Assembly: GCA_020028115.1 (NCBI GenBank)
Contig: JAHWYA010000113.1
Coordinates: forward strand, 1 to 6,327
Direction: 5' to 3'
Source: Anaeromyxobacter sp.
Lineage (GTDB): Bacteria > Myxococcota > Myxococcia > Myxococcales > Anaeromyxobacteraceae
DNA: 6,327 nucleotides
The notes under the pieces are model-generated. The model saw nothing but the letters and a program-made list of their open reading frames with translations, searched no databases and was not told where the DNA came from. Positions 1 to 6,125 of this stretch are shown here, piece by piece; the stretch's first letter is position 1, and each line of letters opens with the position of its first letter. The position numbers and the translations under genes were made by a program.

Positions 1-141
1 CTCGTCCGCTACGCGAAGGCGACCGGCGCCGGGCGCGTGTTCACGGTCCACGGCTTCTCCGACGTCCTCGCCGCCGCGCTCCGCAAGGAGGGGCTCCGGG
101 CGGAGCCGTTGGTGGAGGAGAGGCAACTGGAATTGCTGTAG
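1..141 (+). CDS. C-terminal fragment of a probable MBL-fold/beta-CASP hydrolase
   Basis: Only the last 46 codons of this gene lie in the window; it is open from base 1 and ends at TAG 139-141. Early codons are strongly GC3-biased, as in the complete genes nearby, which supports real coding. The peptide contains GRVFTVHGFSDVLAAALRKE followed by a short acidic tail. The pattern V-[YFW]-[TV]-x-H-G, then a short amphipathic helix and a final strand, resembles the C-terminal RNA-specificity (RMMBL) segment of metallo-beta-lactamase/beta-CASP nucleases, including the DNA-ligase-associated exonuclease type. In that family the His before Gly belongs to the metal-binding set. The family call rests on this short motif alone, since the catalytic HxHxDH region is outside the window. 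The last dozen codons (ttg, caa, gaa, ttg) are less GC-biased than the rest. Confidence 0.5.
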   Translation, partial: LVRYAKATGAGRVFTVHGFSDVLAAALRKEGLRAEPLVEERQLELL

Positions 142-148
142 CAGCACC

Positions 149-251
149 GACGTGGACGTGGAGGTGGACGTCGTCGTGGACGTGGACGTGGACGAGAGCC
201 GGGATCCCGCTTTCGACCACGACCACGTCCACGTCCAGGACCACGACCACG
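149..251. repeat. Inverted GACGTG short-repeat tract, long hairpin
   Basis: The left block (149-194) is a degenerate run of GACGTG hexamers, and the right block (214-251) is largely its reverse complement (CCACGT/CCACGA units). The best perfect stem is 15 bp, 177-191 with 223-237; pairing resumes after single mismatches at 193-194/220-221 and 196/218. The loop contains the perfect 10-bp palindrome CGGGATCCCG (200-209). In one frame the left block would read as Arg-Gly repeats. That frame is open from the TAG at 139-141 to the next gene but has no start codon, so coding is unlikely. The tract could end transcription of the upstream gene, although no T-run follows, or be a copy of a dispersed intergenic repeat. 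Confidence 0.75.
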
Positions 252-261
252 TATTCGCGGT

Positions 262-267
262 TACACT
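262..267 (+). promoter_or_regulatory. Possible -10 element for the pseudouridine synthase gene
   Basis: TACACT matches the sigma70 -10 consensus TATAAT at 4 of 6 bases, including T1, A2 and T6. Its last base is 7 bp before the GTG start at 274, so transcription would begin at or next to the start codon, giving a leaderless mRNA. No good -35 is seen: AGGACC (237-242) is a weak match with a 19-bp spacer. No Shine-Dalgarno sequence precedes the GTG, which fits a leaderless reading but does not prove it. Confidence 0.35.
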
Positions 268-273
268 CGGTTC

Positions 274-1281
274 GTGATCACCTTCACGGTCTCGCCCGAC
301 GCGGCCGGCCAGCGGCTCGACAAGCTCGTCCGCAAGGCGCTCCGCGACGTGCCGCTCTCGCACGTCTACAAGATGTTCCGCACCCGCAAGGTCCGCGTGA
401 ACGGCGCGCGCGCCCGGCCCGAGCAGCTCGTGCAGGAGGGCGACGCCGTCGCCATCCGCGGCGACGAGGAGAAGCTCCTCGCGGCGCCCGAGCCGTCCGG
501 CCCGAGGCCGCGCGGCAAGCCGACGTTCGGCGTGCTCCACGAGGACGACGACCTCCTCGTGGTCGACAAGCCGGCAGGCCTCGCCGCGCACCCGGGCACC
601 GGGATCGTCGGGGCGACGCTCGTCGAGATGGCGCGCGCGTACCTGAAGGTCCCGGACGACCTGCCGCCGACCGAGTTCCGGCCGTCCCCGGCCCACCGGC
701 TCGATCGCGACACCTCGGGCGTGGTCCTCGTCGCGAAGACGCGCCGCGCGATGGTGGCGCTCGGGGAGACGTTCACGACGGGCGAAGGCGTCCGGAAGAC
801 CTACCTCGCCCTCGCGAAGGGGAAGATGCCGCGCGACGCCGGGACCATCGACCTGCCCCTCTCCGAGCACGAGCAGACCTCGAAGTCGAAGGCGGTCCGC
901 GGCGTGAACTTCCAGGAGGCGCTGACGCGCTGGAAGGTCCTCTCCTCGATGAAGGAGGCGTCGCTCCTCTCGGTCGTCATCGAGACGGGGCGCACGCACC
1001 AGATCCGGCGCCACCTCGAGGCGGCCGGCCACCCGGTCGCCGGCGATCGCCGCTACGGGGACTTCGCGTTCAACCGCGCGGCGAAGCAGCGCTGGGGGCT
1101 CTCCCGGATGTTCCTCCACGCCTGGAAGCTCGAGGTGCCGCACCCCGTCACGGGCGCGCCGCTCAGGCTCGAGGCCGAGCTCCCTCCAGCGCTCCGCGAG
1201 GTCCTGTCCCGCATGAACCTCGCCGGGCCGCCCGGGCAGGCGCCCGCCCGAAGGGACCCACCCCCGCACCGCGAGCGTTGA
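274..1281 (+). CDS. RluA/RluC-family ribosomal large-subunit pseudouridine synthase
   Basis: This 335-residue protein would convert uridine to pseudouridine in RNA, most likely 23S rRNA, in the cytoplasm. Residues about 10-65 form an S4 RNA-binding domain (GQRLDKLVRKAL, then KVRVNG). The catalytic domain follows: DDDLLVVDKPAGLAAHPGTG (91-110), the hallmark AHRLDRDTSGVVLVAKT (140-156) with D144 as the expected catalytic aspartate, TGRTHQIRRHL (238-248), and AGHPVAGDRRYGD (251-263). S4 plus HPGTG after the KPAG motif is closest to RluC/RluD-like members, but which uridine is modified cannot be read from the sequence. The GTG at 274 is the first start codon after the in-frame TAG at 139-141, and it puts the S4 domain at the usual place. 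The last ~20 residues (about 316-335) are a Pro/Arg-rich tail outside the family fold, and the DNA around the stop codon carries the -35 of the next gene. Confidence 0.93.
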   Translation: MITFTVSPDAAGQRLDKLVRKALRDVPLSHVYKMFRTRKVRVNGARARPEQLVQEGDAVAIRGDEEKLLAAPEPSGPRPRGKPTFGVLHEDDDLLVVDKPAGLAAHPGTGIVGATLVEMARAYLKVPDDLPPTEFRPSPAHRLDRDTSGVVLVAKTRRAMVALGETFTTGEGVRKTYLALAKGKMPRDAGTIDLPLSEHEQTSKSKAVRGVNFQEALTRWKVLSSMKEASLLSVVIETGRTHQIRRHLEAAGHPVAGDRRYGDFAFNRAAKQRWGLSRMFLHAWKLEVPHPVTGAPLRLEAELPPALREVLSRMNLAGPPGQAPARRDPPPHRER

Positions 1282-1307
1282 ACTCGGGCCGAGGGGGAGC
1301 ATAGATT
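1278..1307 (+). promoter_or_regulatory. Probable sigma70-type promoter for the PBP1A gene
   Basis: TTGAAC (1278-1283) matches the first four bases of the -35 consensus TTGACA. After an 18-bp spacer, TAGATT (1302-1307) matches the -10 consensus at 4 of 6. The -35 overlaps the stop codon of the upstream gene. Transcription would start about 1313-1316, immediately before ATG 1317, so the message would have almost no leader. The purine run GAGGGGGAG (1291-1299) is 17 bp from the ATG, too far for a normal ribosome binding site, and would lie upstream of the transcript start. The TAG within the -10 is also an in-frame stop for the downstream gene, so ATG 1317 is its first possible start. Confidence 0.5.
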
Positions 1308-1316
1308 CGCCCGCCG

Positions 1317-3926
1317 ATGAGCGACACGACGCCGACCGACCCGCCGGAGCCGGGGGAGCCCGGGGAGCAGGGCTCCGCCCCTGCCGCGCCCGAGGAGGGC
1401 ACCGCCCCGCCGGTCCGGGTGGTCGTCGACGGGCTCCCGCCGAAGCCCCCCCTCGCACGCCGCGCGCTCCGGTGGGCGCTCTTCCTCGTCATCGCGGCCG
1501 CGAACCTGGCGATCGCAGGCGGCGTCGGCGCGTACCTCTACTTCTCCCGGAACCTGCCCGAGATCCCGAACGTCGATCGGTACCGGCCGCCGATCATCAC
1601 CGAGGTCGTCTCCTCCGACGGCCAGATCTCGGGCGAGTTCTTCGAGGAGCGGCGGAAGGTCGTCCCGTACGACCGCATCCCGAAGCGGGTCGTCGAGGCG
1701 TTCATCGCCTCCGAGGACAAGAACTTCTTCACGCACGGCGGGATCGACCTGCTCGGGACGCTGCGCGCCGCGGTGAACACCTACGTGCTGCGCCGCAAGG
1801 TGCAGGGCGGCTCGACCCTCACGCAGCAGACGGCGAAGGCGCTCCTCATCTCGAGCGAGGGGTTCGCGTCGGGCTCGCGCCGGAACCTCGCCCGCAAGGT
1901 GCGCGAGCTCATCCTCGCGAAGCGGCTCGAGCGCGCGTTCACGAAGGAGCAGATCCTCTGGATGTACCTGAACGGCGTCTACCTCGGGCACCACAGCTAC
2001 GGGATCCAGGCGGCCGCCGAGAACTACTACCGCAAGAACGTCGAGGACCTGACGCTCGAGGAGGCGGCGCTCATCGCTGGGCTCCCGCAGGCGCCGTCGC
2101 GCTTCTCGCCCTTCTCGCGCCCCGAGGCGGCGAAGGAGCGCCGCCGCTACGTGCTCCGGCGGATGTCGGAGGAGGGGTTCATCTCCGCCGACGACCGGAC
2201 GCGGGCCGCCGACGCCGAGGTGAAGGTGTTCGGCGTCGACGACGTGTTCCGCGAGACGGCGCCGTTCTACGTGGAGCACGTCCGCCGCTACGTGGTCGAC
2301 CGGTACGGGAACGACCGGCTCCTCCACGACGGGCTGCGCGTCGAGACCGCGATGGACCTCGAGAAGCAGCGGAACGCCCAGGCGGCGATGCTCCGCGGCC
2401 TCATGGAGGTCGATCACCGGCAGGGCTTCAACGGGCCGGTGGCGCACGTCGAGGGCGACGAGCGGAAGGCGCTCCTCGCCCGGCTCGCGAAGGTGTGGCC
2501 GCCGGGCGCGATCGCGCCGGGCGCGTACGTCGTCGGCGTGGTCGCGCGGGTGGACGACAAGAAGGGCGTCGCGGAGGTCGAGGTGGGCGAGAGCCGCGGG
2601 CTCCTCCCCATCTCCGGCATGCGCTGGGCGCGCAAGCCGAACCCCGAGGCCTACTACCCCGACGCGCTCATCTCGCGCGTCTCCACCGCCGTGAAGGCCG
2701 GCGACGTCGTGCTGCTCCGCCGCGTCACGCGCGCCGAGCTCGTGAAGCGCGAGGGCGAGGCCCAGGCCGGGAAGCCGAAGGACGTCCCGGAGCACGACCT
2801 CCTCTTCTCCCTCGAGCAGGACCCGACGCTCCAGGGCGCCCTCGTCTCCGTCGATCCCTGGAGCGGGTACGTGCTCGCGATGGTCGGCGGCTACGACTTC
2901 GAGGCCTCCGAGTTCAACCGCGCCTTCCAGGCGTGCCGGCAGCCCGGCTCGGCCTTCAAGCCGATCGTCTACTCCGCGGCGGTGGAGAAGCTCGACTACA
3001 CGCCGGCGACGATCCTCACCGACGCGCCCCTCGTCTTCCGCGACGAGGAGAATAGCTGGAAGCCGCAGAACTACGGCGAGACGTTCAAGGGCGACGTGAC
3101 GCTCCGGACCGCGCTCGTGAACTCGATGAACATCCCGGCCGTGAAGACGGCGGAGGCGATCGCGAGCAAGTTCGGGATGCAGGCGCTGGCGGACTGGGCG
3201 AAGGGGGTCGGCCTCTCGACGCCGATCAAGCTCGAGCTCGGCACCGCGCTCGGCAGCTCGTGCGTGAACCTGTGGGAGCTCACCAACGTCTACGCGCTCT
3301 TCGCCCGCTACGGCGAGAAGCGGCCGTCGACGTTCGTGAAGCGGGTCGTCGACCGGGACGGGGAGGTCCTCGAGGACCACTCCGACTGGCGCGACCCGTG
3401 GGTGCCGCTCGAGGCGCGGCTCGCCGCCGGCTGGGCCGAGGTCTCCCGGCCGCGCGAGCGGGCGATGGACGAGAAGACGGCCTACATCCTCGTGCGGCTC
3501 ATGCGAGAGGTGGCGACGGTCGGCACCGGCGCGCGCGCGGCCGCGCTCGGGAAGCCGGCGGCGGGCAAGACCGGCACCACGAACGACTCCTTCGACACCT
3601 GGTTCATGGGGTTCACCCACGACCTCGCGACCGGCGTCTGGCTCGGCTACGACATCAACGTGACGCCGCTCGGCCGCTACGAGACCGGCGGCCACGCCGC
3701 GCTGCCGATCTGGCTCGACTTCACGAAGGCCGCCCTCGACGGCCGCGAGCAGCCGGAGTTCCTCCCGCCCGAGGGCATCGTCGAGGTGAAGATCGACCCC
3801 GAGACCGGGAAGGCGGTGCCGGAGGAGGCGCGCGGCGTGAAGGAGCCCTTCAAGCTCGGCACCGAGCCGAAGCTGCCGGCGGAGGGCGAGCAGAGCGTCG
3901 AGGTGAAGGACCTGTTCATGCAGTAG
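1317..3926 (+). CDS. mrcA: PBP1A-type class A penicillin-binding protein (bifunctional)
   Basis: This enzyme polymerises lipid II into glycan strands and cross-links their stem peptides at the outer face of the inner membrane. Residues 1-52 are a Pro/Glu-rich cytoplasmic tail, followed by one membrane helix at about 53-76. The GT51 glycosyltransferase domain shows SEDKNFFTHGGID (132-144, catalytic Glu E133), QGGSTLTQQTAKAL (163-176), RKVREL (193-198, second conserved Glu E197) and KEQILWMYLNGVYLG (210-224). An OB-like insert lies at about 390-500, as in Gram-negative PBP1A. The transpeptidase domain has all three motifs: SAFK with acylated S545, SMN (603-605) and KTGT (751-754). At 869 residues it is close to the roughly 850 of E. 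coli PBP1A, and no motif is missing. The segment between the QQ and RK motifs of the GT domain is about 7 residues longer than in E. coli PBP1A. ATG 1317 is fixed by an in-frame TAG at 1302. Confidence 0.96.
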   Translation: MSDTTPTDPPEPGEPGEQGSAPAAPEEGTAPPVRVVVDGLPPKPPLARRALRWALFLVIAAANLAIAGGVGAYLYFSRNLPEIPNVDRYRPPIITEVVSSDGQISGEFFEERRKVVPYDRIPKRVVEAFIASEDKNFFTHGGIDLLGTLRAAVNTYVLRRKVQGGSTLTQQTAKALLISSEGFASGSRRNLARKVRELILAKRLERAFTKEQILWMYLNGVYLGHHSYGIQAAAENYYRKNVEDLTLEEAALIAGLPQAPSRFSPFSRPEAAKERRRYVLRRMSEEGFISADDRTRAADAEVKVFGVDDVFRETAPFYVEHVRRYVVDRYGNDRLLHDGLRVETAMDLEKQRNAQAAMLRGLMEVDHRQGFNGPVAHVEGDERKALLARLAKVWPPGAIAPGAYVVGVVARVDDKKGVAEVEVGESRGLLPISGMRWARKPNPEAYYPDALISRVSTAVKAGDVVLLRRVTRAELVKREGEAQAGKPKDVPEHDLLFSLEQDPTLQGALVSVDPWSGYVLAMVGGYDFEASEFNRAFQACRQPGSAFKPIVYSAAVEKLDYTPATILTDAPLVFRDEENSWKPQNYGETFKGDVTLRTALVNSMNIPAVKTAEAIASKFGMQALADWAKGVGLSTPIKLELGTALGSSCVNLWELTNVYALFARYGEKRPSTFVKRVVDRDGEVLEDHSDWRDPWVPLEARLAAGWAEVSRPRERAMDEKTAYILVRLMREVATVGTGARAAALGKPAAGKTGTTNDSFDTWFMGFTHDLATGVWLGYDINVTPLGRYETGGHAALPIWLDFTKAALDGREQPEFLPPEGIVEVKIDPETGKAVPEEARGVKEPFKLGTEPKLPAEGEQSVEVKDLFMQ

Positions 3927-3929
3927 CGG

Positions 3930-3947
3930 CGGGGCGCTGTAAGCCCC
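3930..3947 (+). terminator. Weak hairpin after PBP1A, possible terminator
   Basis: GGGGC (3931-3935) and GCCCC (3943-3947) can pair around the 7-base loop GCTGTAA, starting 4 bases after the PBP1A stop codon. The stem is short and is followed by a C-rich stretch rather than a T-run, so intrinsic termination here is only a possibility. Confidence 0.25.
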
Positions 3948-3953
3948 CATCCC

Positions 3954-3984
3954 ACCGGCTTGCGTCGGCCCCCCGCCCGCCGGT
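3954..3984. repeat. Short inverted repeat inside the chemoreceptor promoter region
   Basis: ACCGGC (3954-3959) is repeated inverted as GCCGGT (3979-3984), with 19 bases between. The arms fall at the -35 and -10 edges of the proposed promoter for the next gene. The repeat could be a protein-binding operator, part of a terminator for the upstream gene, or chance in GC-rich DNA. Six-base arms are too short to decide. Confidence 0.25.
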
Positions 3985-3989
3985 AGCAT
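3960..3989 (+). promoter_or_regulatory. Probable promoter for the chemoreceptor gene
   Basis: TTGCGT (3960-3965), an 18-bp spacer and TAGCAT (3984-3989) form a sigma70-like pair, with a 3 of 6 match at -35 and 4 of 6 at -10. The layout, TTGnnn-18-TAGnnT, is the same as that in front of the PBP1A gene. Transcription would start near 3996, giving a leader of about 40 bases that contains no Shine-Dalgarno sequence. The TAG in the -10 is again an in-frame stop for the downstream gene. Confidence 0.4.
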
Positions 3990-4037
3990 CGATCTGCCCG
4001 GAAACACGGCGCCTCTCGCGCCCTCCGCGCGCCCTCC

Positions 4038-6125
4038 ATGCTCCAGAAGATCGCTGCGCTCGGGGTGAAGCGGACGCTGTTCCTCTCCATCCTGCTCGCG
4101 CTCGCGCTCGCCGGAAGCCTCACCGCGGTGGCGGTGACGCGCGAGGTGAAGCGGGCCGTCCACGACTCGATGCGCAAGCGTGGCGACGCGGACGCCCGGG
4201 TGATCGCGGCCGAGATCTCGGACGCGCTCGCGGCGCACCGCGACGAGAAGATCGCCGAGGCCATCGAGGAGGGCTGGGACGAGGGGGCCTTCTCCTACGT
4301 CATCGTGCTCCGCGCCGACCGGACGGTCGCGGCGAAGCGGCTCGCGCGTACGTACCGGCGGAGCGCGGAGGAGGCGATCGCGGTCCACCAGGGCGCCGGG
4401 ATGTCGGCGACGGTCCAGGCGGGCGCCGACATCGCCTTCACCCGGCCGGTCACGGCCTGGTGGGAGCGGCCGGCGGGCGGCCGCGAGGAGCGGAACGTCG
4501 GGTGGGTCCTCCTCGGCCTCTCCGGCGCGGACGTGCAGCAGCAGGTCGAGGAGGTCCGCAACGTCATCCTCGGCCTGCTCGCCTTCGGCGGGCTGCTCCT
4601 CGGCGTCCTCGTCTACGTGTTCGTGGCGCAGCTCCTCCTCCGGCCGCTCGACGCGATGAGCGCGGTCGCGCGGCGCGTGTCCGACTGCGACCTCACCGCC
4701 CGCGCCGAGAAGCTCGGCGACGACGAGCTCGGGACGCTCGCCGAGTCGCTCAACCGGATCGGCGAGAACCTCACCGTCACCCTCTCGCGGGTCCAGAACG
4801 TCACGGGCGGCGTCGCGGCCGTCATCGACCGGATCGGCCGGACGGGCTCGGCGGTGTCGACCGGCGCGGGGACGGTGACCGCGCGCGTCGTCGACACCTC
4901 GTCCTCGATGGGCCAGATGATCGCGTCGCTGAAGGGGATCGCCGACAACGTCGAGGTCCTCGCGCAGAGCGCGGAGGAGTCCTCCTCCTCCATCCTCCAG
5001 ATGGCGGCGACGAACGACGAGGTGGCCGAGAACATCCAGGGGCTCGCCGCGAGCGTGGAGGAGACCACCGCCGCGATCGAGCAGATGACCTACTCGATCA
5101 AGGAGGTCGCGAAGAACATCGAGGATCTCTCGGCCACGACCGAGGAGACGAGCTCGTCGATGAACGAGATGGACGTCTCGATCAGCCAGGTCGAGACGAA
5201 CGCCAACGAGACGGCGAAGCTCTCCGAGCAGGCGCAGCGCGACGCCGAGATGGGCGCGGAGGCGCTCTCCCGCACCCTCGTCGGCATCGACAAGATCAAG
5301 GAGTCCTCGCGCGAGGCCGCGGAGGTCATCGAGGCGCTCGGCGGGAAGATCGCCGCCATCGGCAACATCCTCAACGTCATCGACGACGTCGCCGAGCAGA
5401 CGAACCTCCTCGCCCTGAACGCGGCCATCCTCGCCGCGCAGTCCGGCGAGCACGGGAAGGGGTTCGCCGTCGTCGCCGACGAGATCAAGGACCTCGCCGA
5501 GCGGACCGGCGCGTCGACGAAGGAGATCTCCGAGCTCGTGCGGGCGGTCCAGGACCAGTCGAAGAACGCGATCACCGCGATGGACCGCGGCGTGCGCAAC
5601 GTCGAGGAGGGCGTCCGGCTCGGCCAGGAGGCGGAGACGGCGCTGAAGAAGATCCAGGAGTCCTCGCAGAAGTCGACGCAGATGGTGAAGGCGATCGCCC
5701 GGGCGACCATCGAGCAGGCGCGCGGCTCGAAGCAGGTGACCATGGCGATCAACCGGATCGCCGAGACGGTGCAGCAGATCGCGACGGCCACCGCCGAGCA
5801 GGCGCGCGGGTCCGAGCAGATCATGAAGAGCGCCGAGAAGATGAAGGCGATCACGAAGCACGTCGAGCGCTCCTCGCAGGAGCAGGCCCGCGGCTCGAAG
5901 CAGATCACCCGCGCGATCGAGTCGATCTCCGAGATGGTCCACCACCTGAACCGCGCCCAGAAGGAGCAGACCAAGGGCTCGGAGCAGGTCATGACCGCGG
6001 TCGTGCAGATCAAGCAGGTCGCCGAGGCGCAGACCCACTCCGTCCGGGACCTCGAGGCCGCCATCGAGGATCTCGCCTCGCAGGCGGAGGTTCTGCGCGG
6101 CGAGGTGAGGCGGTTCAGGGTCTGA
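4038..6125 (+). CDS. Transmembrane methyl-accepting chemotaxis protein with long signalling hairpin
   Basis: This is a 695-residue chemoreceptor that would pass a stimulus across the inner membrane to a CheA-CheW complex. TM1 is at about 12-34, a periplasmic sensor of about 140 residues follows, and TM2 is at about 175-200. The sensor includes a PAS/Cache-like strand (SYVIVLRADRTV, 86-97) and VGWVLLGLS (154-162) before TM2, but its ligand cannot be told. A HAMP domain covers about 197-250 (LLRPLDAM, then DDELGTLAESLNRI). The cytoplasmic coiled-coil hairpin runs from about 260 to 690, with its tip at AEQTNLLALNAAI (452-464) and EHGKGFAVVADEIKDLAERT (471-490). Candidate methylation pairs are EE at 313, 341 and 369 and EQ at 559, 587, 615 and 643. 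The end, RRFRV, has no CheR-docking pentapeptide of the NWETF type. No cheA, cheW, cheR or cheB lies in the window, so the partner array is unknown. ATG 4038 is the first start after an in-frame TAG at 3984, and no Shine-Dalgarno sequence is seen. Confidence 0.96.
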   Translation: MLQKIAALGVKRTLFLSILLALALAGSLTAVAVTREVKRAVHDSMRKRGDADARVIAAEISDALAAHRDEKIAEAIEEGWDEGAFSYVIVLRADRTVAAKRLARTYRRSAEEAIAVHQGAGMSATVQAGADIAFTRPVTAWWERPAGGREERNVGWVLLGLSGADVQQQVEEVRNVILGLLAFGGLLLGVLVYVFVAQLLLRPLDAMSAVARRVSDCDLTARAEKLGDDELGTLAESLNRIGENLTVTLSRVQNVTGGVAAVIDRIGRTGSAVSTGAGTVTARVVDTSSSMGQMIASLKGIADNVEVLAQSAEESSSSILQMAATNDEVAENIQGLAASVEETTAAIEQMTYSIKEVAKNIEDLSATTEETSSSMNEMDVSISQVETNANETAKLSEQAQRDAEMGAEALSRTLVGIDKIKESSREAAEVIEALGGKIAAIGNILNVIDDVAEQTNLLALNAAILAAQSGEHGKGFAVVADEIKDLAERTGASTKEISELVRAVQDQSKNAITAMDRGVRNVEEGVRLGQEAETALKKIQESSQKSTQMVKAIARATIEQARGSKQVTMAINRIAETVQQIATATAEQARGSEQIMKSAEKMKAITKHVERSSQEQARGSKQITRAIESISEMVHHLNRAQKEQTKGSEQVMTAVVQIKQVAEAQTHSVRDLEAAIEDLASQAEVLRGEVRRFRV
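4890..5225 (+). repeat. Four 28-residue repeats, descending arm of the chemoreceptor hairpin
   Basis: Residues 285-396 of the chemoreceptor divide into four units of exactly 28 residues starting at 285, 313, 341 and 369. The starts read VDTSSSMGQM, EESSSSILQM, EETTAAIEQM and EETSSSMNEM. Asn is invariant at the 20th position of each unit (N304, N332, N360, N388) and Met at the 10th (M294, M322, M350, M378). Twenty-eight residues is four heptads, so the repeat keeps coiled-coil phase. The first unit has lost the EE pair (VD instead). The repeat is seen at the protein level. Confidence 0.85.
5712..6047 (+). repeat. Four 28-residue repeats, ascending arm of the chemoreceptor hairpin
   Basis: Residues 559-670 form four 28-residue units starting at 559, 587, 615 and 643, which read EQARGSKQV, EQARGSEQI, EQARGSKQI and EQTKGSEQV. 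The unit before (531-558, EAETALKKIQ to IARATI) looks like a decayed copy. The motif resembles the EQ-rich methylation helix near the end of ordinary chemoreceptors, here used four times. Each start pairs with a unit start in the descending arm: residue numbers sum to 928 in all four pairs. Confidence 0.87.

Noticed and set aside
41..250. A - strand frame encoding a Val-His-Val-His repeat peptide
   Set aside because: The His/Val pattern is just the translation of the GACGTG repeats, and the frame runs antisense into the end of the upstream gene. No start signal is seen.
149..251. CRISPR array
   Set aside because: The repeats are 6-base units with no unique spacers, and they are inverted across the centre.
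1472..3055. A 527-residue + strand frame inside PBP1A
   Set aside because: The product is Arg/Gly/Pro-rich with no motif, and PBP1A in the other frame has every expected catalytic motif.
1053..6038. A 1661-residue open frame on the - strand opposite PBP1A and the chemoreceptor
   Set aside because: In very GC-rich DNA the frame opposite real genes often lacks stops. Its product is a low-complexity mix of Leu, Arg, Asp and His with no recognisable domain, while the + strand genes have complete motif sets.
274..6125. One operon or a novel multigene system made of the synthase, PBP1A and the chemoreceptor
   Set aside because: The functions are unrelated, the gaps contain promoter-like elements, and all three are common housekeeping or chemosensory families. 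I see no basis for a joint system.
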